A DNA stretch of 64,000 nt from Lepas anatifera. Taxonomy: Eukaryota > Arthropoda > Thecostraca > Lepadidae. The notes under the pieces were generated by a model. It did no database searches, had not been told where the DNA came from, and was given only the letters and a program-made list of their open reading frames with translations. The position numbers and the translations under genes are program-made. The DNA lies in NCBI GenBank assembly GCA_034440635.1, contig JAOTON010002123.1, positions 1 to 64,000 on the forward strand, given 5' to 3'. Positions 23,488-36,049 of the stretch are shown here, one piece after another; position 1 is the stretch's first letter; every line of letters begins with the position of its first letter.

Positions 23488-26400
23488 GGGGGCATTCCAG
23501 GACAGATCGACCAAGGCTTGACACCACCATATCTAGAAAAAATCTGAAACTTTGTCTCCGGGGTAGTTTTGGGCCAGAAACACGCCTGTGAGAATCTTAG
23601 CCCCCTCCGACCAACGGTGACCGAGTTATAGCCCGAGGCATTTTCGGGAGGTCACCTTGTAGACTCATCTTTGATGCTTCATAACTCAACAACGCATTGC
23701 CCGATTAACAAGTTTTGTATATCATTGAACTCGTCTTGAACCATGCATTATTTTGAAGAAAAAAATTTAAATTTTAAAAATTTTGACTTTTAATTCGTTT
23801 GACCTTTTCTTAGATGACCTAGCTTGACCTTTTCGACATTGAAATTGACCTTTTAGACACCTCAAAAATTTTGCTTCGTCAAATATCTTTCGATAGAAAA
23901 AAATGCGTTTTTGCTATAAGTTCCAAATTTTTAGCACCTAAGGTAGGTATGCAGACGGTTTTTGACCACTGCGGTAGTACAGCCTTATGTTTAACGCCGC
24001 AAACAAAGCGATTGCTTTTGTAATCGGTTGCTTGCAATCATACGGCATTGTCTTTACGAAATTTTCATCGTGAAAGTGTCAAAATATATGAGAATTAACA
24101 CGCGCCCACACAAGGGGGTGGGCAACCGGCCTCTTCAGGTTTCCACAGGTAGTAAAAAAGACCTTCGCGCAGCGCCACCGTACTTCATGTAGCTCTAACT
24201 CGAAATTTTTGCAGCTTCTGGCAAAATTTTATGTCTGGGTCATACTAGGTCAGACGGCCAACCCAGGTCAAGAGACCTAACCTCGAAAAAAGTTTGGGAG
24301 GTGCATCAATAATATCAAATCTAGCCTATCGTCGTTAGATTCACATTACATAGTAAGGTCGCCGAGCACGATAATTTTCGTAGCAGGATTTCTATGTCGA
24401 TAACCGGGAGCAGGGTCAGGGTCATGATCTTTTCATTAGAAATGCATGGAGCAATTGGTAAATTTTGATAACTTGAGAGAATTGAGAATTGTCGAGAATT
24501 GCGATGGACGTTTTATTTTTACGTTGTCGTGTCTGACTTGCCTCTGCAGTTTGATTAATATTCTTTTTACCATACAGACCTAAGCCTGGCTCTAGGTCAA
24601 AGCAGGTTAATTTTGACATTTGACTAGGTAATATTATAAGATACATAATCCGTTTGGGCTCAACAAGAGTGTTCCAATGGTGCTGAACGTTTCTTTCTAC
24701 GGCTCACCTCTGTCACCTATTATGCCACAAAATTCAGGTTTCCACTTAGTTCCTGTAAAAAATACTGTGACCCAGGGCATATTTTAAGCTACAAAGTGGT
24801 GGGCATTTTGCCCACCAGTCCCCATGCTATGCCCACCAGTGAACGGCCCTGGACGGCCCAGTGCCCACCAGTCACCAGTCATTTGATGCTGTAGGAGTGC
24901 CCTTTTAGTGGGAATTTGTGCCCTTTTCAGCCGAATGCCCACCAGTCCCAATTCCTTAAAATATGCCCTGCTGTGACCTCGAGCAAACTCAAAGGTGACA
25001 CGACCAAACGATTGTATGTAACATATTCGGTAGTGGTTAAAACTGGCTGTTTAGTGGCATCACTCCCAGTGCACTGTGTCATTATTCATCTGGGATTCTG
25101 GGATCCGTGTCAGCTATGAAATGATCACCTTGTAAAAATATCATGAGGCAACCTGTTCAAGTGACCAAGTCGAATGCGTTACAATTTCAGGACATTTTTT
25201 CTCATATATGAGCAGATTCATATTACTTTTTGGGAATGAACGCCTTTCAGACACGTTACATTGCATGAATCCTCTCAAACGTATGCTGTGCTGCACTGGG
25301 TCACCTTGTATCGATATTATTTTTCCATCTCCAGGAACGATGTAATTGTGTGAGTTAGTGGTGCCCATAGGATAAGTTATACTTGTTTCAATTATGGAGA
25401 AAGCCGCGACATCTTTGTAAATTTTCGTTTAAGGCTGAAAGGTCAATTATTAATAAGTTCATTTGCCCTCGTCTCCCTCGAAACAATGGATCCCTTTCTA
25501 TCACTTTTAATGACTGCAATTTTTATTTTCATAAATATTGTCCAAGTTGATGCCAGTTCAGTTTTAGGAGTAGGTGTCTCACTAGAGTCATCAAGGGACT
25601 TTTTACGGAGACCCCGACCCCACCACTCAAACGAGCAACTCCCACGATGAAGTGTTAATCAATGAACCAAAGTTGAAAGTCCCACAAGGCATAACGACGA
25701 CCGTCTACCTCAGGTCACCCCCCTCACCAGTCAGTTGCCAGCTGGCCTTCAGTATTTACGGTACCTACCACCTCCCAGTTGACCTAAATTATGTTTTCAG
25801 AAGTTGCAAAATGTTGTGTTAGAGGTACATGGAGTACGGTGGCGCTGCACGAAGGTGTTTTTTTTTACTACCTGTAGAGGCCTGAGGAGGCCGGTTTCCC
25901 ACCCCTCGGGTGGGCGCGTGTTAATTGTCATATATTTTGACACTTTCACGATGAAAATTTCGTAAAGACAATGCCATATGATTACCAGCAACCGATTACA
26001 AAAGCAATCGCTATGTTTGCGGCGTTAAACATAAGGCTGTACTGCCGCAGTGGTCAAAAACGATCTACATACCCACCTTCGGTGCTAAATATTTTGAATT
26101 TATAAAAAGAACGCATTTTTTTCTATCAAAAGATATTTGATGAAGCAAAATTTTTGAGGTGTCTAAGAGGTCAATTTCAATGTCGAAAAGGTCAAGCTAG
26201 GTCATCTAAGAAAAGGTCAAACGAATTAAGTCAAAATTTTTAAAATTTTAATTTTTTTCAAAATAATTTATGGTTCAAGACGAGTTCATTGATATACAAA
26301 ACTTGTTAATCGGGCAATGCGTTGTTGAGTTATGAAGCATCAAAGATGAGTCTACAAGGTGACCTCCCGAAAATACCTCGGGCTATAACTCGGTCACCGT

Positions 26401-26534
26401 TGGTCGGAGGGGGCTAAGATTCTCACAAGCGTGTTTCTGGCCCAAAACTACCCCGGAGACAAAGTTTCAGATTTTTTCTAGACATGGTGGTGTCAAATTG
26501 AAATTTTTTTGTCGTTTTGTCCTGGAATGCCCCC
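23488..26534. mobile_element. 3-kb foldback element with 600-750-bp inverted arms
   Basis: The left arm starts GGGGGCATTCCAGGACA and the right arm ends with its inverse. Homology runs through CTCCGGGGTAGTTTTGGGCC, AACTCAACAACGCATTGCC and CATCGTGAAAGTGTCAAAAT to TTAA at 24095-24098 (left) and 25921-25924 (right). It continues past TTAA for at least another 100 bp (CACGCGCCCAC, GCAGCGCCACCGTACT). The segments outside TTAA are 607 bp and 610 bp. No TSD is clear at the outer ends (taaa / aaac). No coding capacity. Confidence 0.85.
24095..25924. mobile_element. TTAA-bounded segment at centre of palindrome
   Basis: It begins TTAACACGCGCCCAC and ends GTGGGCGCGTGTTAA. This terminus closely resembles other TTAA elements here (TTAACACGCGCATTGACGG at 56882; GGGGCGCGTGTTAA at 37050). 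It also carries scattered AGGTCA motifs. The interpretation is a TTAA-targeting element inserted at the TTAA centre of an older palindrome; a single long-TIR element is the alternative. Confidence 0.65.
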
Positions 26535-27479
26535 AAACATTATATTGGCCTAGAATCACTTGTATCGGCGACCCTAAGCTACCTTTATGTCAAATTGCAT
26601 CCACTTCCATTCATTATGAGGACTTCAAACCATAGTGCAGGGGCGCAGCCAGAGCTTTCGTATGGGGGGCACACCAACTTTGAGGGGCACCCCGGGGAAA
26701 AAAGGGCACTTTTTAACGTAACCTAAAAACTTACTATATCTTTGTTTATATCATTTTTTGGGCATCTTTGGTTCAATAAAAAATGCAAATAAATCAATGA
26801 CGGAGAAGGAAAACTCGATCAAAACTAAAAAAGGGGAAAAATATCACCAAAATGCCATGTAAGTAGCCAAAACACTACTTTTTGGTAGATTTAAGGACAG
26901 CCAACTCATGCAAGTACTTAACATCAGAGAAATCAGCGGAGCATGTGATATCTGTTACAATGTGCAGGTTAAGGCAAAGTGGAGCCGAAAATTATTTTGT
27001 TATGCCCATTGGTTTTGTCGTGACGAGTGAGCCCTGGCTGAATGCGGATTAAGTTCCTTGCCTCCCACAATCACCGTGGGACGAGGAGTAGCATAGTGTC
27101 TTTGGAAGAACACATTTTTGATGCCGGAAAATTTGGGAGATACCTTTGAACGCGTTTATTAAGTTCCATATTCTCAAGGCTCGGTCCCAATTAAGAGTAA
27201 ATAAAAGGTGAACAGGCCGGTGGTTTGGATGGGGATGGTGTGACAGTGCTGAAAATTGTGAAAACCATTTCTTCATTCAAATTTATTAGTAGAAATCCTC
27301 GTTTAGGGGACTGTGCTTTGATCTCAGGGGCACATGCCTTTTTATCATCCCTTCCCAGAATCCACCAGTATAATAAATTTATATAACCAGGGGTGCCTAG
27401 GTATCACAAGCCGTTTTAGAGATTCCTCATTCCTCGTTAGCTCCGTTTTACAAGGGGAGTTTCCATTGTAATCTTATTC

Positions 27480-29620
27480 CCCATCTATTCAAGACCAGCT
27501 CTGGGGCCCCCAAGTGTGGATAAGAGGCCTCCAGAGCAGCTTCCCCCATCCCCCAGTTGTGCGTCCAGGGAATAGACTAGCTCATTGACCCCACCCCAAG
27601 ATGATGGGAGTTGGCCTTGTGTTCTTATTATCTATCTATTCAAGACCACCTCAGGGGCCCCTGATGTAGATCAGGGTCACAGAGCAGCTCATGCTTCACC
27701 CAGGGACTAGACTAGCTCATTGGTCCCAGAGATGAGGTCATCAGACTACCTCAATGGGCCACAGATAGGCTCAAAGGGCCTTAAACCAGTTCAAGAAGCC
27801 CCAGAACAGTTTAAGGCGCCAGAGCACTTCAGGGAACCTCAAGCCAACTTAAGGGGCTCTCACAAGCTCAGCACCCAGACCAGTTCAGGGTACCCTCAGA
27901 ACCTAGATCCGCTCTTGGGCCCCAGATCAGCTCTTGAGGCCCAGGGGTCGAAAAACTGACCATTTTGACATTCTAAATGGTGACAGCCCAAGATGGACAA
28001 GGTGACAAAATTAGCTGATATGTTTGCTCCAGACGAATAACGGAACAAATAGCCAAAATTTGCACATGCAATTTAAACTCGCAATGTTTTTCAACAACTA
28101 CGATGGTCCAGGAGTACCCCTTGATATCTTAATAACTCAAAACGTGCCACATTTTACAGCCTGGGCTGGTGACACATTTATGGTTTGGCATTTTAATGGT
28201 GACAACCTGAACACTTTTTGGCCCCTGTTGGGGCCCCAGATCAGTTCAGGGGCCTCAAGTCAGGTCAGGGGGCAAGATCAAGTCAGGGGCACTAATTCAG
28301 CTCAGGAATCCCTCACCAGCTCGGGGCCCAAGCAGTTCAAAAGCCCCAGAGCTGCTCAGGGGACACCAGATCGGCCCATAGGGCACCAGGTCAGTCTAGG
28401 GGACAAACAATCAGATCAGTGGTCCCCGACCAGCTCGGGGCCCAGATCAGCTCGTGAATACCAGATAAAGTCAGGAGGCACTTAATCAGCTCAGGAGCCC
28501 CATACCATCTCAGGGGCCCTCACCACCCCTGTGGGCCCAGCTCAGCTCAGGGCCTGGGAGCTGCTCAGGAAATCACGTAATTAAACCAGGAGGCCCGGTT
28601 TAGCTTAAAGGGCACCATATTAGCCATGGGGCACCAGACTAGTTCAGAGGGAATAAGATGAGCTCAGGAGACACACTGATGACTCAGCAGGCACCAGATC
28701 GACTCAGGGGGCATTAGTTGAGTTCAGGAGGCAGTATACCTGCTCAGGGTGCACCAGATCGATCAGCACAGTGGGCATGTTCAAGTCAGAGGCACTAAAT
28801 CAGCTCAGGGATCCCTCACCAGCTCGGGGCCCAATCAGTTCAAAAAGCCCCAGAGCTGCTCAGGGGACGCCAGATGCCCATAGGGCACCAGATCAGCTCC
28901 GGGGACAAACAATCAGATCAGTGGTCCCCGACCAGCTCGGGAATACCAGATAAGTCAAGCTCAGAGGCCCCATACCATCTCAGGGGCCCTCATCAGCCTC
29001 TGTGGGCTCAGCTCAGCTCAGGGCTTTAGAGCTGCTCATGAAATCACGTAAGGAGGCCCAGATCGGCTTAAATTGCGCCAGATTACTCAGGGGGCACCAG
29101 ACTAGCTCAGAGGGCATCAGATGGGCTCAGGTGGCACCAGATCGATCCGCTCGGGGTCCAGATCAGCTCCCAGCCCCCCAGACTATGGCAGGAGCCTAAA
29201 TCAGCTCAGGGAGCAACATAACAGCTCAGGGGACACAAGGTGGTCTCAGGGCCCACCAAACCAGCTCAGGGGGGGGCAGACCATCTAAGGAGACATCAAT
29301 AATCGGTTGAGGGGGCACCTAATCAGCTGAAGAGGTACCATATTGACTTAGAAGACAGAATCAACTTGGGGAGGCATGAGATCAGGTCGGGGGCCCGAAT
29401 CAGCTCAAGGGGCACTAAATCAGCTATTAGGGCACCAAACAAGCTCGGAAGCATTAAACTAACTCCGAGGGCATTATATAGGTTCAGGAGGCACAATTAT
29501 TTGCTCAGTGGAGCACTCGATTGACTCAGGGGCACCAGATCAGCTTAGAGGGCAAGTAATCAGCTCAAGGGGCCAAGACCAGCTTAGAGGCCACGAGATG
29601 AGCTCAAGGAGCACCAGATT
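27480..29620 (+). repeat. CAGCTCAGGGGGCACCAGAT minisatellite
   Basis: About 2.1 kb of imperfect units of roughly 22-27 bp built on AGCTCAGGGGSCACCAGATC. Frames through it encode low-complexity Gln/Ser/Pro/Gly peptides and are not genes. A larger duplication is visible: 28240-28545 and 28785-29050 share a long run (CTCACCAGCTCGGGGCCCA, GCTGCTCAGGGGAC). Confidence 0.9.
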
Positions 29621-30960
29621 GGCTTCACCCGTACGATTATTGGCGACGATGAAGCATTAGGTGGACCCATACTAGGTGCCCATACTCTTCCCGGGTGCTT
29701 GGAAAGGCGACAGAATGCCCTAGCTGACCGAAAAATGTATTAAGTTGTCCAACAATAGTTTCAATCGCTACATGCGGTCCAGTTACATCAAGGTTCAGCG
29801 GCGTAGGACACTAAATTTCGAGCGGCACGGCCCAAATTGGGTACACCACCTGGCAATCAAAAGGGCACCCCGGCAGTGATGGGGGCACGTTCCCCTGTGC
29901 CTTCCTGGCCGCACCTCTGGACAGTAGATCAACTCCGGGAGGCATTAAATAAGTTCAGGGGGCCCGGATCAGCTCAAGGGGCACTAAAACAGCTAAAAGG
30001 ACACCAGGCAAGCTCGGAGGCATCAGACTAACTCAGAGAGTATTTGATAGGCTCAGAAGGCACACTTACTTTCTCAGGAGGACACCAGATTGACTACGAG
30101 GGCACCAGATCAGCTCACAGGGCACATGATCAGCTCCAGGGGGCACCAGATGAGCTCCGCCCGTACGATTATTGGCGACGATGAGGCATTTTCTGGAAAC
30201 GGATTACGTGCCTATACTCTTCCCGGGTGCTTGGAAAGGCGACAGAATGCCCTAGCTTACCAAAAAGGCACTTAATTGTCAAACAATAGTTGAAATCGCT
30301 AAATGCAGTCTAGTTACATCTAGGTTCAATGGCGTAGGGCACTAAATTTGGAGCGGCACGGCCCAAACAGGGTACACCACCTGGCAATCAAAAGGGCACC
30401 CGGCACCGATGGGTGCACGTGCCCCTGTGCCCCCCTGGACAGTAGATAAACGCCGGGAGACATAAAATAAGTTCAGGGGGCCCGGATCAGCTCAAGGGGC
30501 ATTAAAACAGCTAATAGGGCAGCAGGCAGGCTCGGAGGCATCAGAATAACTTAGAGAGCATTATATAGGTTCAGAAGGCACAATTATTTATTCAGGGGAG
30601 GGGGCACCAGATTGACAACGAGGGAATCAGATCAGCTCAGAAGGCACATGATCACCTCCAGGGGGCACCAGATGAGCTCCACCCGTACGATTATTGGCGA
30701 CGATGAGGCATTATCTGGAAACGGATTACGTGCGTATACTCTTCCCGGGTGCTTGGAAAGGCGACAGAATGTTCTAGCTGACTAAAAAGGCACTTCATTG
30801 TCAAACAATAGTTGAAATCACTAAATGCGGTCTAGTTCCATCTAGGTTCAACGGAGTAGGGCACTAAATTTCGAGCGGCACGGCTCAAAGGGGGTACACC
30901 ACCCGGCAATCAAAAGGGCACCCCAACACCGATGGGGGGGCACGTGCCCGCTGTGCCCCC
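29620..30960 (+). repeat. higher-order tandem repeat of about 525 bp
   Basis: CCCGTACGATTATTGGCGAC occurs near 29628, 30157 and 30683, a period of about 525 bp. Each unit runs through TCTTCCCGGGTGCTTGGAAA, a unique stretch, GAGCGGCACGGC, CAATCAAAAGGGCACC and GCACGTGCCCC, then a short minisatellite block. The last unit ends in the element terminus, so each unit appears to include a copy of the subterminal region. Confidence 0.85.
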
Positions 30961-30982
30961 TGACTGCGCCCCTGCCATAGTG

Positions 30983-31912
30983 AGAAGCAAACGTGTTCCG
31001 AGAAATTTAGCTCATTGAAATACCGTTTCGGATGAATTACTCGAAAGCCGTTGGAGATAAGTGGGTAGTGTAAATGAATGAAATGACTGCAATTAACTTT
31101 CCTATTCAGCCATGTCAATTGTGACCTTGTGAATGACATGTGCTCGGAACCGAGAAACTACAAATAAAATGTTTTCTACTAAAATTATATTTATACATAT
31201 GAAACAACTAATTTTAATATCACGATATCCATCTCCAATTATTATTAGGGGAAGCAATGTTCTTTCATTATTTGAAATGAAATAGTCAAAGCGGCGCATT
31301 AGATCGCGAGATATTAGGATTTAAATTAAATTGGCAAAAATGCAGTCCTCTGGCAAAATGGCAAAAACTAGTTCAGAATTTTACGTTTGTCACTGGAAAC
31401 TATGCCTAAGCACAAGAAAATTGACCTAGCTGCCTCCAGGTGGCTGTCTTTAAACTAAATGAAGCGTACCCTCTGACGTATCGAGCTTACAAGTCGGCCG
31501 TCAAATTTCAATCGCTTTTTTGCTTTTATTAGAAATACTGCGTTTTGGCGTAATAAATATTGGCGGACAATTTCGAATTTTTTCTTAGGTGATTCCTGTT
31601 GCTTATTCAAAAGGAGGCAAGTTTTAAGTTCGTCGCTTAAGAAATAAAAATGAGAAAAATACAAAATTGAAAACATTTGTTCCAAAATTTCTCAAAAACT
31701 ATTTTGAGTTTAGATTTGGGGCCTTGGTTTAGGCGTCTAGCGTAAAAGCGCTATCACCCTTTAAAATTCCGGAGCCCTGGCATCAACTGTCAGAATCGCC
31801 AAGCGGCCAGAATAGAGCCTCTTGAGAAATCTCAATCTGCTTCGCTCCATGGATTTCGTCATGCGGCTCTGACCTTTAAAAAAACACAGATTAAATTGTC
31901 AGTAAGGCAAAA
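30983..31912. other. non-coding stretch before a LINE fragment
   Basis: AT-rich, with no gene recognised. Immediately 3' of the hAT-like element it resumes the pre-insertion sequence. Confidence 0.45.
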
Positions 31913-32236
31913 AGGACGATGGATATGCTCATACGATTTCTCCAGACCGGCCGAGCAGTGGGAAGTCTGAAAACAGACCCAATTCTAGCAGCATATTTCG
32001 GCAATGCTCGGTCCATTCTTGATTACGGTTGCGTCATTTGGGGAAAGGCTGCTCAAACTCATTTGGAAAGGTTAGACAGAATTCAGCACAAATTTCTTCT
32101 ATGGCTAGCTGCCCACGCTCATACATCTCGGCCTTCCACCACGCTTTCTTATTACGACTTGTTAATTTTATTCGAAATTGCCAGCCTCTCGCAAAGAATG
32201 TGCCAATATAATTTATGCTTCGTAAAAAAATAATCG
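31913..32236 (+). pseudogene. LINE ORF2 C-terminal fragment (thumb region)
   Basis: A roughly 105-residue frame reads SILDYGCVIWGKAAQTHLER, then LDRIQHKFLLWLAAH. This matches the segment after the RT palm and thumb in Jockey/I/R1-like LINEs (SxLEYGxxIW...LExIQxKFL). The frame stops at 32231-32233. The RT core is absent, so the copy is 5'-truncated, as is usual for target-primed insertion. The 3' part probably continues to about 33445, where an ATAAATAAATA tail occurs, interrupted by two DNA transposons (32426-32840 and 33056-33295). Confidence 0.75.
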
Positions 32237-32425
32237 TGGGCAAAATATATTACGCCTTCCTGCTCGAGAGCGTCCCCTTTCACGTTCCACAGCGTCGAAC
32301 TAGGTGGGCACAGCGACAAATTTTTATGTCCCCTTTGGTCGAGTTGAAACTGTAACGCGAGGTGTTTTTATTCGTGTCTTACTCTCTTTTAATGATTTTG
32401 AGTCCAAGTGTTCTTATGCCAGATC

Positions 32426-32840
32426 TTAAAAGGGAATGTGGCACCTTGGTCGAATCCTGGAATTTATTATAATTAGGGAAAATGCACAATGAACGAAATA
32501 TTTTGGTTTTTAAAATGCACCTCGAGGGAAAAAATAATTATCCGCCTGTGGGTGATGTCATGATCTGGAAACTACTACCATATTCCATAGGCTTCAAGGG
32601 CTTCGATTGACTAATACTCACCATGACGTCAGCATATGTCGTCACACCAACAGCCATTACAAGTGTGGCCTGCTGCTTGAGGTACATGAGAGGTACATTT
32701 CAGGTAGTTTTTAGTTTTTCTCTACGGAAATTTTGAGTTGCAAGACAATTAATATGTAGAGTACCAGGTTTTTTCGGCGTGCTTTACAACTTGGATATAT
32801 CACTTAAAATCACGCTATCAAGGTGTCACATTCCCTTTAA
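32426..32840. mobile_element. TTAA-flanked MITE, about 410 bp
   Basis: TTAA at 32426-32429 and 32837-32840. Ends AAGGGAATGTGGCACCTTG and the inverse of AGGGAATGTGACACCTTG form a good TIR. No coding capacity. It interrupts the LINE 3' region. The TIR is unlike the GC-rich TTAA families, so it is a separate family. Confidence 0.82.
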
Positions 32841-33055
32841 AGGAGCTGTGGTGAAGTTCGACAAGCAGCACTCATTTTTATTGTCGTGTGGCTCTTATTG
32901 TTTGGGTGGAAGCTTTTACCTTTTATCTTGTCTTTTCTCTTGTGGTTTTATCTACTAATCTTATATACCCACTTTTATTATTTTAGAGTCTTTATATCAT
33001 GATCATGTTTTATCTATACGGAGGTTTTTAATGACATCAAAAGTTAGGACGAGTG

Positions 33056-33295
33056 CATAAGTGTCGCCACCGGCAAAAAAGTGGGGGGGGGGCCAGCCAA
33101 ACTTCAACCTGATGCTGACAAAAAACTTTCAACATCAGGACCAAAAACTGTTCGAATTTGGGCTTCTCGCTGCATTCCGCAGCGGCTGGATATAAGAATG
33201 TCCGGTTGTCTCTCATTTTGACTGAGATCAGGAAATTTTTGGCCAAAAAGTGGGGGGCCAGGCCCCTCCTGGTCCCCCCTTTTCCGACGCGTATG
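33056..33295 (+). mobile_element. hAT-type MITE family 3, copy 1 (240 bp)
   Basis: Starts CATAAGTGTCGCCACCGG, ends TTCCGACGCGTATG. TSDs gacgagtg (33048-33055) and gacgagcg (33296-33303), 7 of 8. A copy of identical length at 37592 has its own TSD, which confirms the ends. The interior holds AAAAAGTGGGGGG at both ends. Confidence 0.9.
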
Positions 33296-33449
33296 GACGA
33301 GCGCTTAATTTTGTTTCCCCATGTCGGAATGTCATGAATATCATTTGTATCATTTCATTGTGAATATCATGTCTTTTTTACTTATTTGACTTGAACTATA
33401 AGTGGGTTTTACCTGTTGCTCATTTACATAAATAAATACAAACACAGAT

Positions 33450-35689
33450 ACAAATGCAGGAGTGTCCGAGATAAATTTCACCAATGTTTGACATGATTAT
33501 CGACAGATCTAACCCTTTGCTTTTTCATCCAGGCCTGCCTCTTCCGTTCTGGACACATATGAGCTGTACATTGTTTGACATGCATAATACGATTTGTGTT
33601 AACAGTGCAATAATGGTAGTGCTCAATACATCGGAAATGGTTTAACAATGATCTCGCACGTGTATAAAATAAATCATACATCACCAGTAACTAGCGTTTC
33701 TCCGGCCTGGACGAACACAGGAGGTATTCACTTACGCTGCAATACCTTAACACGACTATCCGAGAATGGTGTAGCAGGTATTTGTTATTACCGAACAGGG
33801 GCGCAAAACCTACAATGCTAAAGGCTCAGTATAAGGCGTTCTGCGCAATGCACCTTTGACCGCCTCTTAAGTATGTGGATAATTTTGTGGGAGGAGTGTT
33901 TAAGTAAATGTCGCAGAGCAAAGGGGGAAGCTTATTTCGAGGAATGGGTCGTGGAGTGTTGCAACACTTGCGAGGGTAGGGTGGCGGCTACGGCAGAGAG
34001 GCCGAGCCTGCTTGTTGGGGTATAGTTGGGGATTCAAAGGGTCCGCATACGGAAAAGATAAGACTCGCAAGCTTTCCGATACGACACCATCCGCCAGGTT
34101 ATGGCCCTCACTCCAACGTGAAATTTTCCTACTATGCGAGTACCCAGCATTAAGATGTTGGCTGAATCATGTAGCTGAATCAAATTAATTCAATGCATAT
34201 TGCATTTAAACACAACTTACACCGTAGGCCCTCCCTAAGCTTAGTAAAAACAAGATATGGTATAATATTTAATAGTATCTATCAGTTCCGTAAAAGACGT
34301 GCAACCGCCTTTGCTATTCTTGCTCTAACTATCTAAAGAAACTTTAATCAAAGATCGGCCACTGGTCTACCATGCTACATGAAGCATGCCTGGCTGCTCT
34401 TATTCCAGCTTAACACGGCCATGACCCCTGAGGAGAAATTAACAAAATCAGCGCAGCCAGGCATCATTCATATTGCTTTAAGTGCACGAATGTGTAAATA
34501 TCCTTAAACGGGCGGGTGTTGCAAGTCAGCCGTTGGGAGCCTCAAGTCTGGTGATCGGTGATAGAGTCATCAGAGTTCCAAATGAGTCGCATGCTTAACA
34601 TTCCCTTTGATTAGAGTTCACTAGATTGTTTGAGTTGGTGTTTCCTCTTAATTTCAGCTGGCTTCCATTTGAGCACTACTAAGGGGTTATTTTAGTGCCC
34701 ACCCCCAGCCCTGCTTCATAGATTCATTGATTCGCTAATGGCTTATACCTCCAGTAGACTGTTTTCCTGGTCAAGGCATGGTTCGCATTCCAGCACCGGC
34801 CTTCATCAGCTCGCCATCCCCTTCGTCAGCCAGGCCCTCGCGCAAAGGAAAATCCTGTATGCACGCCTGCAGACTGTCTGTCTGCTCTTGCTTGGTGAGC
34901 GGGTTAATCACATTATGCTGGGGGATAATGAAATGTCTGGAGAGCATGTAAATGCCTGGATATTATGACATCGTGGCACATCTGGATATCACATTGTCGG
35001 AGCTCTGCGGCCCCGCTTGCCGAATTTTGGCTGGATGGATGCGTGGAATCGTATCAAGAAAATCGGTGGTAAACGTGTTTTTGGTGTTTTCATATTTTCT
35101 CCTTTTTATTTAATCACTGGATAAAGCCCTGTCAGATTTTGCTCATTTACAGGACAAAAAATAGATAAGACATTTAAAAAACATTTTAACATCAAGAAAT
35201 CTAAGGAATAAAAAACACGAAGCAAGTTATAGGTCTAAAAATAGTCTGTAATTTGGCCTTTCATTTCGACATATATGCCAATAAGTCATCAAATACAGCT
35301 TCCAACCTTAAACTATTGCCTGGAAATGAAAACACGTACCATTCCGTTTCAATTAAAGTGTACCAACACCAGTTTCATTCAGTATTTCATGAGATAATAT
35401 GAAAAAATGATATTCCCGGCAATTTCACACGACAATCTTAAGGGTTTTTTGCTCGTAACTTTGTAGAGAGGTTTCGAAAATACAAATTTTAGAAAAAAAT
35501 GTGCATTTGCAAGACGAGAATTTTCAGCCTGCATGCAAGACATTTGGACGTGTCGTTCGGGATATCAGCAAAAAAGCCGTATCAACGGGCAGTCATTGTT
35601 TTTACCATGCGACTACAGTGCAAGTGCCTAGTGAGTTGTCTGCTCCGACACTGCATTTTTTCCCAGAGTTCTGCATCTGGCCAATGTTT
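33450..35689. other. 2.2-kb non-coding stretch, no gene seen
   Basis: Ordinary low-GC sequence with short frames only. GAACAGGGGCGCAAAACC at about 33796 resembles a hAT terminus but no partner was found. No RNA gene was recognised. Confidence 0.45.
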
Positions 35690-35930
35690 TAGTCCTGACA
35701 TGACCCTAAATGTTCGCTTGTTCAACCAATTTAAACTAAAAGCTTAGCTTTGAAATTTGGCACACATAGAGCCAATGAATGGGGGTAGCTATGGCAACGA
35801 GCTCCGTCTCCTTATTCACCCTAGAAACTGAGAAATCAGCAGGGTTATTTGTGACGACGATTGAGCAACTTCCCTCAGGCTGCCCGAGGGGAAGTGCGCG
35901 AACGGCCGGTAGAAGGTAGAGCTTGCAAGA
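35690..35930 (+). repeat. dispersed 240-bp repeat, copy 1
   Basis: From CTGACATGACCCTAAATGTT to GTGCGCGAACGGCCGGTAG it is collinear with 37562-38275, where the copy is interrupted by MITE family 3 and by a segment ending in AACTGCGTCTCC. A short direct duplication of AGCAGTGAAGAAGATTG follows at about 35938-35985. Confidence 0.7.
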
Positions 35931-36049
35931 CGAGAGTAGCAGTGAAGAAGATTGAGAAGCTTAGCAGTGAAGAAGATTGTGAGACTTGTGCTTGAGATAG
36001 AGCTCTGAAATTTTGTACCAACGGAGAAAAGCAGTCGGGCCAGGGGTGA

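Larger units (their letters stand above)
26638..30974. mobile_element. 4.3-kb hAT-like element packed with minisatellite
   Basis: It starts CAGGGGCGCAGCCAGAGC and ends CTGACTGCGCCCCTG, an inverted pair of hAT character. Perfect 8-bp TSDs ccatagtg flank it at 26630-26637 and 30975-30982. The first 800 bp is ordinary sequence with no transposase motif. From about 27480 the interior is a G-rich minisatellite (listed separately). Related left ends are seen at about 37920 and 38276. The element is non-autonomous. Confidence 0.9.

Noticed and set aside
28024..28485. 153-residue frame in the 28-kb region
   Set aside because: Mostly minisatellite-encoded low-complexity peptide.
27480..30960. CRISPR-like regularly spaced repeats
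   Set aside because: Repeats and spacers both degenerate, no palindromic unit, eukaryotic context; it is minisatellite inside a transposon.
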